Assembly: GCA_024291935.2 (NCBI GenBank)
Contig: CM044321.1
Span: 60,940,985-61,004,984, forward strand
From: Okapia johnstoni
Lineage: Eukaryota > Chordata > Mammalia > Artiodactyla > Giraffidae
Direction: 5' to 3'
DNA: 64,000 nt
Part shown: piece by piece, positions 11,215-21,639 of the stretch
Layout: every line of letters begins with the position of its first letter
Numbering within the stretch: position 1 is the first letter of the stretch
Notes under the pieces: generated by a model
Seen by the model: the letters and a program-made list of their open reading frames with translations, nothing else
What the model was told of the DNA's origin: nothing
The model's database searches: none
Program-made: the position numbers and the translations under genes

Positions 11215-11517
11215 GTGTGTGTCTATCCCTTATTTTGGATCTTGTACTATGTTCTGAAGTGTGTTTTGCAAAACATTTGTCCACAGGATGTTCAACTGAG
11301 TCCCCTTCTCTTACAAAATGATGATTTTATTCCTCTCTGTCCCACAAGAAAGTCATCAGCATCCCCTGCCTCCTTCCCGAACCAGAAGGCCTCTGGGTCC
11401 AGCCTGTTGCTGGTTTGTGTTCCCATTTCTGGTTCGCTGAGCTGCTGGTTTGGTCTGGGTGCTGGGCTGTGCTTTTCTATTTTCTTGACTTATATTTATT
11501 CTCTCAGTGCTATATGT
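11215..11517. other. No gene seen; unassigned
   Basis: A 169-codon plus-strand frame (11215-11724) runs from this stretch into a Bov-tA SINE. Its C-terminal part is only translated SINE, so it is not treated as a gene. Confidence 0.45.
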
Positions 11518-11745
11518 GTGGGCTTCCCAGGTTGTGCTAGTGGTAAAGAACCCTCCTGCCAATGCAGGAGACATAAGAGTCCTGGGCTCGATCCCTGGGT
11601 CAGGAAGATCCCCTGGAGGAGGGCATGGCAACCCACTTCAGTATTCTTGCCTGGAGAATCCCCATGGACAGAGGATCCTGGTGGGCTGCAGTCCACAGGG
11701 TCACAAAGAGTGGGATATGACTGAAGCAACTTAGCACAGCACAGC
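11518..11745 (+). mobile_element. Bov-tA SINE (gctagtggtaaag subtype)
   Basis: Starts 'gggcttcccaggttgtgc', has 'ggctcgatccctgggtcag' and ends near 'gcaacttagcacagcac'. The 'gctagtggtaaagaac' head marks the subtype. First of three Bov-tA copies within 0.8 kb. Confidence 0.93.
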
Positions 11746-11766
11746 TGTATGTGTATGTGGTGCAGA

Positions 11767-11961
11767 AAGTGAAAAGTGAAAGTCTCTCAGTCGTGTCCCA
11801 CTCTGCAACCCCATGGACTATACAGTCCATGGAATTCTCCAGGCCAGAATACTGGAGTGGATAGTCTTTCCCTTCTCCAGGGGCTCTGCAGCCCAGGAAT
11901 CGAACGGGGGTCTCTCTCATTGCAGGTGGATTCTTTACCAAATAAGCTATCAAGGAAGCCC
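11767..11961 (-). mobile_element. Bov-tA SINE with perfect 12-bp TSD
   Basis: Antisense Bov-tA, 'gaaagtctctcagtcgtgtc' to 'ctatcaaggaagccc'. Flanked by perfect atgtggtgcaga (11755-11766 and 11962-11973). Opposite in orientation to its neighbour 20 bp to the left. Confidence 0.95.
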
Positions 11962-12097
11962 ATGTGGTGCAGAGGGATGTGTCAAAGGTTGAACCAGCCA
12001 TGCCATGTGGATCGCAAGTCCCGGGAAGAACTGTCTGCTTTAGGATGTCTCAGAGCTTCATGGGCTGTGAATCTCCAAGATGGGACTAACTCATGCA

Positions 12098-12321
12098 TCC
12101 AATGTGTGCTCAGTCACTTCAGTCGTGTCCAGCTTTGTGACCCCATGGGCTGTAGCCTACCAAGCTCCTCTGTCCATGGGATTCTCCAGGCAAGAATACT
12201 GGATTGGGTTGCCATACCCTCCTCCAGGGGATCTTCCTGACCCAAGGATCGAACCTGTGTCTCTTACGTCTCCTGCATTGGCAGGAAGGTTCTTTACCGC
12301 TAGCCCACCTGGGAAGCCTGA
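12098..12321 (-). mobile_element. Bov-tA SINE with perfect 11-bp TSD
   Basis: Antisense Bov-tA, 'gtgctcagtcacttcagtcg' to 'gcccacctgggaagcctg'. Flanked by taactcatgca (12087-12097 and 12322-12332). Confidence 0.95.
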
Positions 12322-12332
12322 TAACTCATGCA

Positions 12333-13182
12333 GCGTTTCCCGTATTTGTGTGATCACCATGCTGCTTCTGCCTCTTGTTCTATGAGACACACTTTGGGTG
12401 CTTGTAAATAAGATGGTGGAAGTCATGGGAATGTACTTAAGAACAACTGAGTGAAGTATTTGAGTTGAGGGTCAGAGGAGCTCTCTCCAGTTTGCTGCTC
12501 ATGGCTGAGCGTGCAAGGAAAGATGGCACCTCTGGAAATAGGGAGGAATTCCAGCTCAAGGATGCCAGGAGGGCTGCCCAGGGAGAGATATCAGCCTAAG
12601 GAGGATCCAAGGCTGAGGCTGGGCAAAGCCAGCGCCTCTTGACTCTCCACCTCCCGAGGACATGCTGGGGTTGCTTGCTGTTGCAGAGCATTTCCAGCAT
12701 CCTAAAGTGCTGAGTGGGGGATCCCCAAGCTGTTTTTAGAGACCGGGGGGCCCATATGACCACAGCATATGGTGCTCCTCCATGGCATGGCTTAGAAAAT
12801 TCTTCTTCCTTCTTGGCCAGTGGTGGAGGAGGAGGTATTTGTGTGGTTCTTCATCTGCTCTCCTGTGTAACAAATAGGTGCTGGGATTCTATGTGTGGCT
12901 TGAGCATCCTTCACCAGAAAGGAGATAGACCAGGAGATACCCTTGAGATGCAGTGTGGTGAGGCCCATGGCACAGGAAGTTCAGGGAACAAGGGGATGCG
13001 GAGGAAGGGTACTCGACTCAGAGGCTAGTCCAGGTGGACTCAGGGGTGACAGTGCTGTCCAGGCTGAAAGCCAGAAGAAGAGTTCGCCAGATAAGGGGGA
13101 GATGGTGTTAATTTCAGGTGCAGAAAAATAGTGTTTTTTGAGGGCCTTCCTACTAATCTGTTGGAGGAAGTGAAAGGTATCT
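12333..13182. other. No gene seen; unassigned GC-moderate sequence
   Basis: No recognised family. Frames at 12714-13131 overlap one another on both strands and carry no motif. Confidence 0.4.
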
Positions 13183-13302
13183 GGGACTTCCCTGAAAGTC
13201 CACTGGTTAAGACTCCATGAGGGGCTCAAGTTCGATCCCTGGTCGGGGAACTAAGATGCCACTCAGTGCAGGCAAAAAATAAAAATTTAAAAATAAAAAA
13301 GA
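13183..13302 (+). mobile_element. CHR-2 type SINE
   Basis: 'gggacttccctgaaagtcc', 'agttcgatccctggtcggg', 'gaactaagatgccac', then an A-rich tail of AAATAAAA units. Confidence 0.85.
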
Positions 13303-14169
13303 CATCCAATATGGCCAGAGTATATAGGTGTGAGTGAAGGGTCTAGAGTGGGATGAAGGAGAGAGAGAGAGAAGAAGCTTACAGCAGGCACCGCCTGGGG
13401 CCCATGAACCAGAGATCCTGGTCTGTCTGTAGAGCAAAATCACCAAACCTGGGATTTCCCTCCCAGAGACTCAGACTTCTGGTTCTCTTTCTACACTGAT
13501 CACTTTTTGTACCTTCATATCAATACTTTTCTCTAGCATTCCTTCACTTTCCCACCCTTCAAATCTGTCATTCAGAGATTGTGATCCACTCTGTTGGGTC
13601 AGAGAGTTTGGAGGTCATGCCAAAGAGTGACTAGGACCTGGAAATATGAGCTGCCCCCTGGAGCGGGTCAAGGCTGGGGAGGACAGACACTAGGACAGAC
13701 ACCTAGGCAGGTAGACCCTGCACCAGCAGACGGTGGTGACGGTGATGAGAGTCGGCTGAGGCAGGTGGCCCATAAGGAGGGTTCCCAGGCGTGGGGATTG
13801 TAAAGGGGACAGATAAGAACCTGGCAGCAGGGGAGTGTAGAGCAGGCGACAGGGGACACCCAGGCATGCAGCCCTGGGCCAGAGGGCTGGCCCCGGGATC
13901 ACAGTTCCATGTGGGGGACCTGCCTCCACATCCAGGATCTGGGTGCAGACATCATCACAGGGACGTGACTCTCACTGGGTGGATGGGCACGGGGGCAGGT
14001 GTGACTGGGTGTTGAGTCACCTGAACCCTGGAACCTGGGCTTTTGCAGATTTCCCCTGGCGGCACAGCCAGGGGGAGTGGCCCAGGTCGAGCCCGGAGGA
14101 GGTGACGGGGGAGAGGAGGGGAGAGGAGGCTTCTAGGTCAGGGAGTCAGGGAAGGCATTGCCCTCTCTG
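13303..14169. other. No gene seen; GC-rich unassigned block
   Basis: 13560-14150 is GC-rich with low stop density, giving overlapping frames up to 123 codons (13943-14314). No domain. 13320-13380 has a GAGA-rich patch. Confidence 0.4.
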
Positions 14170-14772
14170 CTCTCAGCTCTTACCTCTTTCTGGCTGCCAC
14201 CCACCTTGCCCTCTCACCTGTACTTCCTCTTCTCCACACCTCGTTGACTCTTGTTCTTCCTTTGGCTTCAGCCTCAACGTCACTTCCCCGTGGAAATTAT
14301 TCCTGGCCCCCTAACTGGATCAGGAGCCCTTGTCACTGATTCTCGTGCCTCTGAGGGGCTCCTCCACAGCCCTCAGGGTGTCTGTAGGATGACCTGGGTG
14401 ATTACTCACCGCCCACGCTCTCTACCGGGTGGGGAGCTCAGTGAGGGCAGGGCTCTGTCTGTGATATTCCCCACCATGGCGCAGTGGTAAAGAATCCACC
14501 TGCCAGTGCAGGAGATGCAGGAGACTCAGCTTCCTTCCCTGGGTGGGAAAGATCCCCTGGGAGAGGGCATGGCAACCCACTCCAGTATTCTTGCCTGGAG
14601 AATCCCATGGACAGAGGAGCCTGGTGGGCTACAGTTCCATGGGGTTGCAAAGAGTCGGGCACAACCGAGTGACTTAGCAAGCACACACACACGCATGTCC
14701 CCTGCGTGGTACAGAGCCAGTGCCCGAGAGAAGCCCAGCAGCATCTGCTGAGAGAATAAATAATAAATGCAC
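14170..14772 (+). repeat. L2 LINE 3' end, split by a Bov-tA
   Basis: Left part: 'ctggctgccacccacc', 'ggcttcagcctcaacgtcac', 'ggggagctcagtgagggcag', the L2 terminal motif (gtgagctccttgagggcagg). After the Bov-tA (14470-14695) it resumes with 'acagagccagtgcccg' and ends in an AATAAATAATAAATG tail. The SINE is therefore younger. Confidence 0.6.
14470..14695 (+). mobile_element. Bov-tA SINE, 5' end trimmed
   Basis: From 'atggcgcagtggtaaagaat' through 'gatcccctgggagagggc' to 'gtgacttagcaagcacac'. It lacks the first few bases of a full head. Inserted in an L2 3' end. Confidence 0.92.
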
Positions 14773-15415
14773 ACATATTTCCAGATGCCTGCACAACTGT
14801 GTTACAGTTCTCTAACCCGCCATTCCCAGACTCAAAACAACTGGCCTGCTTTCTCATTCTGAGTGTGTCTTTTCTATCTAGACTCTTGGTCTCCACTGAC
14901 ACAAGATGGGCTGAGAATATGAAGCCGACTCTATGTGAGTGCTGCGAAAGCAGGTGCACGTTCCCCCTTTTACCTGGGTGAGGTCACATTGCGAACTTTA
15001 AATGCACTTTGCAAAAACGGTCAGCTGGGAAGGAAGGGGCCATCTACTCTGCTCTCTGAAAATCACACACGCTGCCTGTTGCCTGGAATTCTGACTATCA
15101 GCTGGTGCCCAGGTGGAGGTGATGCACATGGTCCAGGAGCCCTGTGTGACTCCACTGGTGAAAAGCGATCTCCTTCACGGGGCAGCAAAGCGTGTCAAGA
15201 TGAATGTGGCATTCAGGCTGGTGCACGGAGCTGTTGATAGGGCTCTGTGAAAGCTCTTTGTTTCTCTCTGGCATGTGGATGCACAGGCTTTGATGTTAGA
15301 ATTTTGGCTCATTAATAACTAATTTACATTTCCCAGACAGCAAATTGTGATCTGACACAAATTTATAAAAGAACTCCAAATGGTGAAACTCTCTTATACA
15401 ATGAGTCCTTTGTGG
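14773..15415. other. No gene seen; unassigned, AT-rich conserved-looking tail
   Basis: No recognised repeat. 15285-15400 is AT-rich with homeodomain-type cores (attaataactaattt) and an unusual absence of repeats. Confidence 0.4.
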
Positions 15416-15418
15416 GTC

Positions 15419-15446
15419 TTTTTTTTTTTTTTCTCTCTCTCTCTCT
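15419..15446. repeat. (T)n(CT)n low-complexity tract
   Basis: T14 running into CT dinucleotides. No SINE or LINE attached on either side. Confidence 0.8.
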
Positions 15447-17226
15447 TCCTAACTTAAGGAGTCTGTGATTAAAATTTTAATGTGATCGTTGAAATCTCAT
15501 GGGCTACTTAAAAATAAAACACCATCTTATTTCCTTCCTGTCAGAGATCATGACAACGGGCTGCTCCTCTGGGGGTGTTTCAAGTTGCTACAATTGCTTT
15601 TTCATCTGCTCTGAGCCTCAGAGAGAGTGGGATGTCTGCAGTGAACTAGAAGAAAGGCACAGGGCGGAGACTGGAAGTGATGGCAGAAGGCAGTGGCGCC
15701 CTGTTCCTCGGCTTCCGAGTGCCCCGGGCGGGTTACTGGGAGGCAGGTGTTCATAGCATGGTCTCACTGGCCTCCAAGGAGCTCACAGGGGTGACTCTCA
15801 CAGCTCCAGGTGCCCCCAAGGCTCAACAGGTCATTTTCAGAAACCACAGATGAGCTGATCAGAGCTCTCAAGATAAGAAATTTATATTCGAAACAAATAC
15901 ACACTTGTTTTCTCTTGCTTACATCATCTTGGAGGACCAGATGCCTCATTGAAAACATGGTGGTTTGAGGATATTTTCCTCCAGGTTTCTTTGGGGTAAA
16001 CACGAAGGTCAAGGGAAGGTGGAAAAGAGCTCTTGGGAGGCAAATCTGGGTGCATCGTGGCTCATTCCTCCCCCTCCCCCCAGCTCATCTTTGCCAAAGC
16101 CTTTGCCATCCTGTGTATTGATGACTCACGGCTTACTGGGGGAGGCAGGCAGGGTTTCTTTTCCGTGTTGGAAGGAGGAATTGCCATGTGCATCCAGTCA
16201 CCTGGAAACACACCTTCCCCGGATCACAAAGGGAGGCCTGTGCCGAGGGAGGTGAAGAGATGGCCCTGAGAAGTGGACCAGAGAGCTGGCCCTGGGCAGG
16301 GCAGCTGGGTAGGGCCGGGGGAACAGGACACCGAGGAGCTTGGTCGATTGCATCACTCCTGGCAAGAGGCTGGGTCTACTGAGTTACTCTTTGCTGGGAG
16401 AAAGAGTTTGGGGAACAGCTGTGGGTTGTTGTGAGGAATGGAAACATACCCAGCATGAAAAGATTTGGAAACTGGCATCTCTTGAGGTCAGATTTTAAAT
16501 GGTCGCCCAGCATGAGCCAAATTGACTCCATGCAGCGAAGCAACGGGCCACCCCGGTTCCCTATATTATTTTAATAACAGAAAGAATGTATTAGGAATTC
16601 CAGGCAAGACCTCCCCACCTGGAGCCGGTCCCAGATTCTAAGTCCTCTGTTCAGGCCTTTGCAAATGAGCCTTTGACAAAGAGGCTCTTTTTCTCTGCAG
16701 CCTCTTCTCCACCAATGAAGGAATCTGAGACTCTCCCTCCCAGTTTTGGTTGGAGGAAGCGAGAAACTTGAGAACCCCGTGCTGCTAGAGCAGGGTGGCT
16801 CCGTGGAGCATTGCTAAGAAATTGGAGGGGCAGCTTGGGGCGGGGAGGGGGGAGACTTTCGTTCAAATCACAAGGCCTCTCTTAGGAGGTGGCATGAGGC
16901 CCACCGGCCTTTCTCTGGCTCGGACATTAGGACGTGTGGAACAGAGAGGGGACTGAAGCTGGTGGTTGCTCCTGTTAGTCTCTGAGAACCAGCTCTCCAG
17001 GAACATCACCACGTTTGGAGGTCCACCTGCTCCTCTGAAGTGTTAGGAGGATTCCCGGAGACCATTCTGAGATGCACAGGGAGGAAGGGAAGTGTGTGGG
17101 TCCTGACAGTGCTCAGGGTCGTTCTTAGCCCCTGGAACATCGCTGACATTTAAGGGAGAATGCTGCTGCCAGCCTTGCTAGTTTTGTCCTCTTGGATCCC
17201 AAAGAGTTCATGTAACTCTTTTTCTA
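15447..17226. other. No gene seen; 1.8 kb repeat-free
   Basis: Longest repeat-free interval in the first third. 15640-15780 and 16040-16380 are GC-rich with overlapping frames under 100 codons on both strands. No domain or convincing exon. Confidence 0.45.
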
Positions 17227-17289
17227 AGTCACAGAGACCAGACTGGATTTTCTGAGAAAGGATTTAATTCTGTTTTGAGCCATGGTTAT

Positions 17290-17513
17290 GCTTGTACTCT
17301 GTTGCTTCAGTCGTGTCTGACTCCTTGTGACCCCCTGGGCTGTAGCCCACCAGGCCCTTCTGTCCATGGGATTCTCCATGCAAGAATACTGGAGTGGGTT
17401 GTCATTTCCTTCTCCAGGGAAATCTTCCCGATCCAGAGATCGAACCCAGGTCTCCTGGGGCTCCTGCAATGCACGCAGATTCTTTATCACTGAGCCACCA
17501 GATAAGCCCCTCT
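17290..17513 (-). mobile_element. Bov-tA SINE, antisense
   Basis: Runs from 'actctgttgcttcagtcgtg' to 'gagccaccagataagcccc'. A perfect 11-bp repeat agtcacagaga lies directly at its 5' (right) end (17515-17525), and the partner is at 17227-17237, leaving ~50 bp of non-SINE sequence between the SINE tail and the left copy. Confidence 0.92.
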
Positions 17514-17529
17514 GAGTCACAGAGAAACC

Positions 17530-17549
17530 AAAAAAAAAAAAAAAAAAAA
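17530..17549. repeat. (A)20 homopolymer
   Basis: Uninterrupted A run just after the right copy of the 11-bp duplication. It is not the tail of the adjacent SINE, which points the other way. Confidence 0.85.
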
Positions 17550-17611
17550 CCCTCCTCACTGCTGTAAACAGATGGTTTCTCCTGACTGTGCTGTACTCAG
17601 CTTCTCTAACC

Positions 17612-17815
17612 TGTGGGAGATCCTTGGAGTCAGGTTAGGGTTGAACCCTGGTTCCACCAGTTGCCACCAGTGAGCTTGGATTTGATGCTTAATCTTCCTG
17701 AGCTATGATTTCCTCATCTGTACAAAGCAGATGATAATAGTGGTTAAGCGGCTTCAAGCACGATTTTTAGCTCCTGGCCTGGCACCTAGTAAGCGCTCGA
17801 ATGAGTGTTGACCTG
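17612..17815 (+). repeat. MIR SINE, near full length
   Basis: Sense MIR in good order: 'tggagtcaggttagggttga', 'gatttcctcatctgtacaaa', 'gcctggcacctagtaagcgc', 'tcgaatgagtgttg'. Confidence 0.75.
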
Positions 17816-17962
17816 TTTCAGAAGGCCTGGGAGTGGCCTCCTGTGACATGAGGAAACAGAGTCACCGTAGGCTTCTCTCCCAGTGGCCGTTTCCAGGGAG
17901 ATGTCACCAGTGCTATGGTGTTCAGATCTCTGAGCAATTAAGGATCCCTCCTGGGCTCAGAC

Positions 17963-18178
17963 GGACTTCCCAGGTGGTGCAGTGGTAAAGAAGCTGCCTG
18001 CCAATGCAGGAGACACAAGTGACGTGGTTTCCATCCCTGGGTCAGGAAGACCCCCTGGAGGAGGAAATGGCAACCCACTCTAGTATTTGTGCCTGGAGAA
18101 TCCCATGGACAGAGGAGCCTGGTGGGCTACAGTCCTTGGGGTGGCAAGGAGTCAGACATAACTGAGCAACTGAGGGCT
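17963..18178 (+). mobile_element. Bov-tA SINE with perfect 11-bp TSD
   Basis: 'cttcccaggtggtgcagtgg' to 'cataactgagcaactgaggg'. TSD tgggctcagac at 17952-17962 and 18179-18189. Confidence 0.95.
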
Positions 18179-18349
18179 TGGGCTCAGACACCAAGAGTGA
18201 GGGACTTTTTCTGCCCAAAGGGTTTATAGTAACCCCCTTGGCCCTCGATCTCACAGGGCGAACCCATTCTCCTGAGCAAATCCAAGTGTGGAGGATAAAC
18301 ACCTCCAAAGGAAGGGCATTGTGTGTGTTTTGTGCCATATCTTCTCCTA

Positions 18350-18617
18350 AGCTGCTGCTGCTGCTGCTAAGTCGCGTCAGTCGTGTCCGACTCTGTGCGA
18401 CCCCATAGACGGCAGCCCACCAGGTTCCTCTGTCCCTGGGATTCTCCAGGCAAGAACACTGGAGTGGGTTGCCATTTCCTCCTCCAGTGCATGAAAGTGA
18501 AAATTGAAAGTGAAGTCGCTCAGTCGTGTCCGACTCTTCGCAACCCCATGGGCTGCAGCCTACCAGGCTCCTCCGTCCATGGGGTTTCCCAGGCAAGAGT
18601 ACTAGCAGTGTTTGCCA
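18350..18617 (-). mobile_element. Bov-A2 (ART2A) SINE, antisense, near full length
   Basis: Two Bov-A monomers joined by the linker 'gaaagtgaaaattgaaagtg'. First monomer 'cgcgtcagtcgtgtccgac', second 'gtcgctcagtcgtgtccgac'. A (CTG)n tract at 18351-18369 marks the tail side. High similarity to the remembered consensus suggests a young, pecoran-age copy. Confidence 0.93.
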
Positions 18618-19297
18618 TATTGTGGTGCTGGGCAAATATTGACGGAAGGAAAAAGAAATGCAGAGGCAGAGAACTGAAGGCTGGGGAGCTGTTTCCAGGT
18701 CAGACTGCAGCTAACCTTCCACCAAGCACGGTGGAGGGAAACAGATCAGCAGAGGCTGATTTGATTCTCAGCGACATTGCTTTGGGCCATCACATGGACA
18801 CAAGCCAAGTTCACTCTGTAGTTACACAAGGAAGCAGATGCCTTGGCGCAGAAACTTTTCAAAACTAGAGAAATAGAAATGGGTTGGAGAGAGAACTCTA
18901 TCTTGGCTACGCCGTGTGAGGGTTTTCACCAGTTTCTTAGGGACAAGAAATTTAGGATCGAGTTGCAGTACCTAAGAATATCTAATAAAATAATACACAA
19001 TTCTCATTATAGAGCATGAGCTGGTCACTCCTTATTACGTCTTATTGTCAATTTCATAAAGTTTTCAGTTAAAGGCTCCTTTCAGGTACTGATCATTGGA
19101 ACCCAAAGTCTGAGGCTCAGAATAATCAAAAGTAGGCATGTTTGGGTGTGTAATGTGTGTCTGTAATCAAAATGTAATCCTGTTTGGGTGTGATGCACGG
19201 TAAAGAAGCATGGATCGGCCCTCGGTAATAATAACCATATGTTGTATTTTGGTAATCCATATTTACATTTTGGCTTTCGGTTGTTTTTTTCAAAGAT
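18618..19297. other. No gene seen; unassigned
   Basis: No recognised family between the Bov-A2 and the CHR-2A. Short frames without motifs. Confidence 0.4.
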
Positions 19298-19485
19298 TTT
19301 TTTTTTTTTTTTATGTGGACCATTTGTAATCATATTGAATCTGTTACAATATTGCTTCTGTTTTACGTCTTGGTTTTTTTGGCCACGAGGCATGTGGGAT
19401 CTTAGCTCACCCGACCAGGGGTTGAACCTCCACACTCCTTGCACTGGAAGGTGAAGCCTTAACCACTGGACCGCCAGGGAAGTCC
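19298..19485 (-). mobile_element. CHR-2A SINE, antisense
   Basis: Poly-T then 'atgtggaccatttgtaatc', 'tacaatattgcttctgtttt', 'gaggcatgtgggatcttagc', head 'ccgccagggaagtcc'. Close to a full-length CHR-2A. Confidence 0.92.
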
Positions 19486-20574
19486 TTCTGCTTTCGTCTT
19501 ATCCTGGTGTCATTCACAAGAGGTTGGTACAACAGATGGGGTGTCAAGGACGGTCCTGATCTTACAGCTGAAGAACTCAGGTTCCAGTTTACCGTCTCTG
19601 TGAACAGGTAGATTCAGGGCTTAGCTGGAACAAGCACAGCTTCCCCAAGTGCAGGGCTCTTGGTAAGCATTCTACCAGCTCATGGTTTCAGACGCCCCTT
19701 CAGTCATGTCAGGGGCCAACCTCTGTCTTCTAGAAGGGATAGGGTTCTGGTGGGATGGGGTTTGCTGTTGTAAGGAAGGATCCAAGGGGATGGTGGTTTT
19801 AATAACAACCGGTGCACATCAGACAAGGACGGAAGTAAGAATTTTTAAACCAACCATGCATACTTGACTTTTGCTTAACCGTCTATCTTAGCTTCTAGAA
19901 GAACTTGGACCACGGGGGCAGGTTTTGGAATGGTGTCTGTGAATAGCAATAGCAGCAGCCAGGCCTTGTCCAGTCTGTTTGCACAGCCAGATCCAAGGAA
20001 TCGGGGAACATGATGACGGCAGACGCCCTGGGTGATGACTGCAGCCATCACATTCCCTGACTTTCATCAAATGACTAGCCTGTCCAGACAGAGAGGTGAC
20101 TAGCTGTCTTGGCCATTTCGTTGGACCTGGAAGGGCTTGGCTGTCTGAGAATCGACACAAAACTGTGGATGACGGCTTCTTCCAGCAGCTCTGGCAGGTG
20201 TCGTGGGTCAGCTGAGAGTTCAGGATGCAGGTCTTGAGGCTTCCAAGATGCCTACAGTCGATTTCAGCCTGGATCAGATGGAGCTGGGCGGGGAATTCCT
20301 GCATGAGCTCTTTGTGAACAGCGCATGGGTGGATTGGGGTGAGATGGGGCAAGCCAAGATCTTACCTCACCGATCAGACTGCTGTCTCATGGTGACAGGA
20401 AGACGTTTTAAATCACATGCAGATGCCTCCACTTTGGCACACGATAGGCATTTGGATCTCCTGTTGCCATCAATCTTCCGTTGCCTTGGGGTGAGGGCTA
20501 CATAAGGAGCCAGCCTGATTTTCTGCCCAGCACCTGGGAGGAGCTGAGGCCAGGGGGCTGCTGGTTTCCATGTT
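19486..20574. other. No gene seen; unassigned with overlapping frames
   Basis: Frames of 154 codons (minus, 19888-20352) and 100 codons (plus, 20203-20505) overlap in opposite strands. A donor-like 'gggtgaga' occurs at about 20337, but I recognise no protein in either frame. 19560-19680 has weak MIR-like wording. Confidence 0.35.
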
Positions 20575-20757
20575 GTCATCCAACCCATCTGTGACTTTGC
20601 ACAGGCTCCCTCACAACTGCCCACCTGCTTTTTTACTCCTCCTTTCTTTCCCTGATGTGAAATGCAGATGATGAATGGTTACGTCACTCTTTGATTTAGT
20701 GGCTTTGAAACAGATCTACTTAGGTATTAAATAAATGTAGCTGTTTATTATCTGAAG
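20575..20757 (+). repeat. MIR SINE, diverged
   Basis: 'catctgtgactttgcacagg', 'gaaatgcagatgatgaatgg' and 'attaaataaatgtagctg' follow the sense MIR order to its end. Confidence 0.5.
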
Positions 20758-20817
20758 TGGATTGGGCCCATAAGATGAGCAAATTTTTGTGTTTGTTTTT
20801 AATATTGAAGGTACTTT

Positions 20818-21066
20818 AGGACTTCCCTGGTGGCACAGTGGTAGCCACCTGCCAATGCAGGGGACACAGGTTTGATCCCTGGTCTGGGAAGATTCCACAG
20901 GCCATGGGCAACTGAAGCTTGGGTGCCACAGCTACTGAGCCTGCACTCTAGGGCCCACGAACCACAACAAATGAGCCCACGTGCTGCAACTGCTGAAGCC
21001 TGTGCTCTGCAACAAAGACCCAGTGCAACCAAAAAGCAAAAAATTAAATTAAAAATTTAAAAAATA
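20818..21066 (+). mobile_element. CHR-1 SINE, near full length
   Basis: 'aggacttccctggtggcaca', 'tgatccctggtctgggaag', then the CHR-1 tail part 'agcctgcactctagggccc', 'caacaaagacccagtgcaac', and an A-rich end. Imperfect TSD: aaggtactt (20808-20816) and agggtactt (about 21069-21077). Confidence 0.9.
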
Positions 21067-21414
21067 ATGAGGGTACTTGCCTAAATCCTGGGGGCCTTCA
21101 CTGAGGGCTCTGGGATCCCCCTTTTCATTTTCTGGCGAGTTGTAGCTTAGGAGTATGAACTGAGAGGATATAGTGATAGAGGCTCCCCTGTGGGAAGGCT
21201 GCTCTCTTGGTGCACACATCAAGATATTTTGTTTCTGAAATCAGTTTCTCGGGAAATTTGGATTTTGCTTATAGTGATTTCTGGGAAACCATACTTCTCT
21301 ATGCAATCATTCTGATTTTATTGAAATCATTCTGATTTATTGATTTCTGGACAGTGAAGAACAGATTGGAGTAATAGAAAAATGCTTAGCTAGGAGCCAC
21401 GAGCCCCTTCAGTT
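21067..21414. other. No gene seen; unassigned
   Basis: Contains a short direct repeat around 21306-21345 ('catt ctgattt' motif twice) and nothing else recognisable. Confidence 0.4.
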
Positions 21415-21590
21415 GGAGGATGACATGATGTAGAAGAGAAAGCATGAGCTTTAGAGTCAGACATACCAAGGGGCAAATCTTAGCCCTCCAACTATGTGAC
21501 TGGGTAAATTTTGGTTTTCTTGTCTTTCAAATGAGCCTGGTAAGTGCTGCCTCCTAAGGTGGTTGTGGGGATTAAATGAAGTAATATCCA
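21415..21590 (+). repeat. MIR SINE
   Basis: 'gagctttagagtcagacata', 'aactatgtgactgggtaaat' and 'ggtggttgtggggattaaat' match sense MIR in order. Directly followed by an L2 in the same orientation. Confidence 0.7.
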
Positions 21591-21639
21591 TGCTGATGTT
21601 TCTCTGCCTGGATTCTCCAGCATCTTTAGTCCCACCCGG

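Noticed and set aside
11215..11724. 169-codon plus-strand open frame
   Set aside because: C-terminal third is Bov-tA; the N-terminal part has no recognisable domain.
11518..12332. Regularly repeated similar units as a CRISPR-like array
   Set aside because: The units are ~200-bp SINEs in mixed orientation, each with its own TSD; the genome is mammalian.
14438..14959. 173-codon minus-strand open frame
   Set aside because: Most of it is antisense Bov-tA and L2; no gene-like motif.
17530..17549. A20 run as the tail of a processed pseudogene
   Set aside because: No upstream transcript-like sequence; left of it are a TSD copy and an antisense SINE.
18042..18635. 197-codon minus-strand open frame
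   Set aside because: Spans Bov-tA and Bov-A2; peptides such as VHGILQARILEWVA are standard SINE translations.
19888..20505. Opposed 154- and 100-codon frames with a donor-like site
   Set aside because: Considered as an exon or decayed pseudogene, but neither peptide resembles a protein I know and both strands are open, so chance is likelier.
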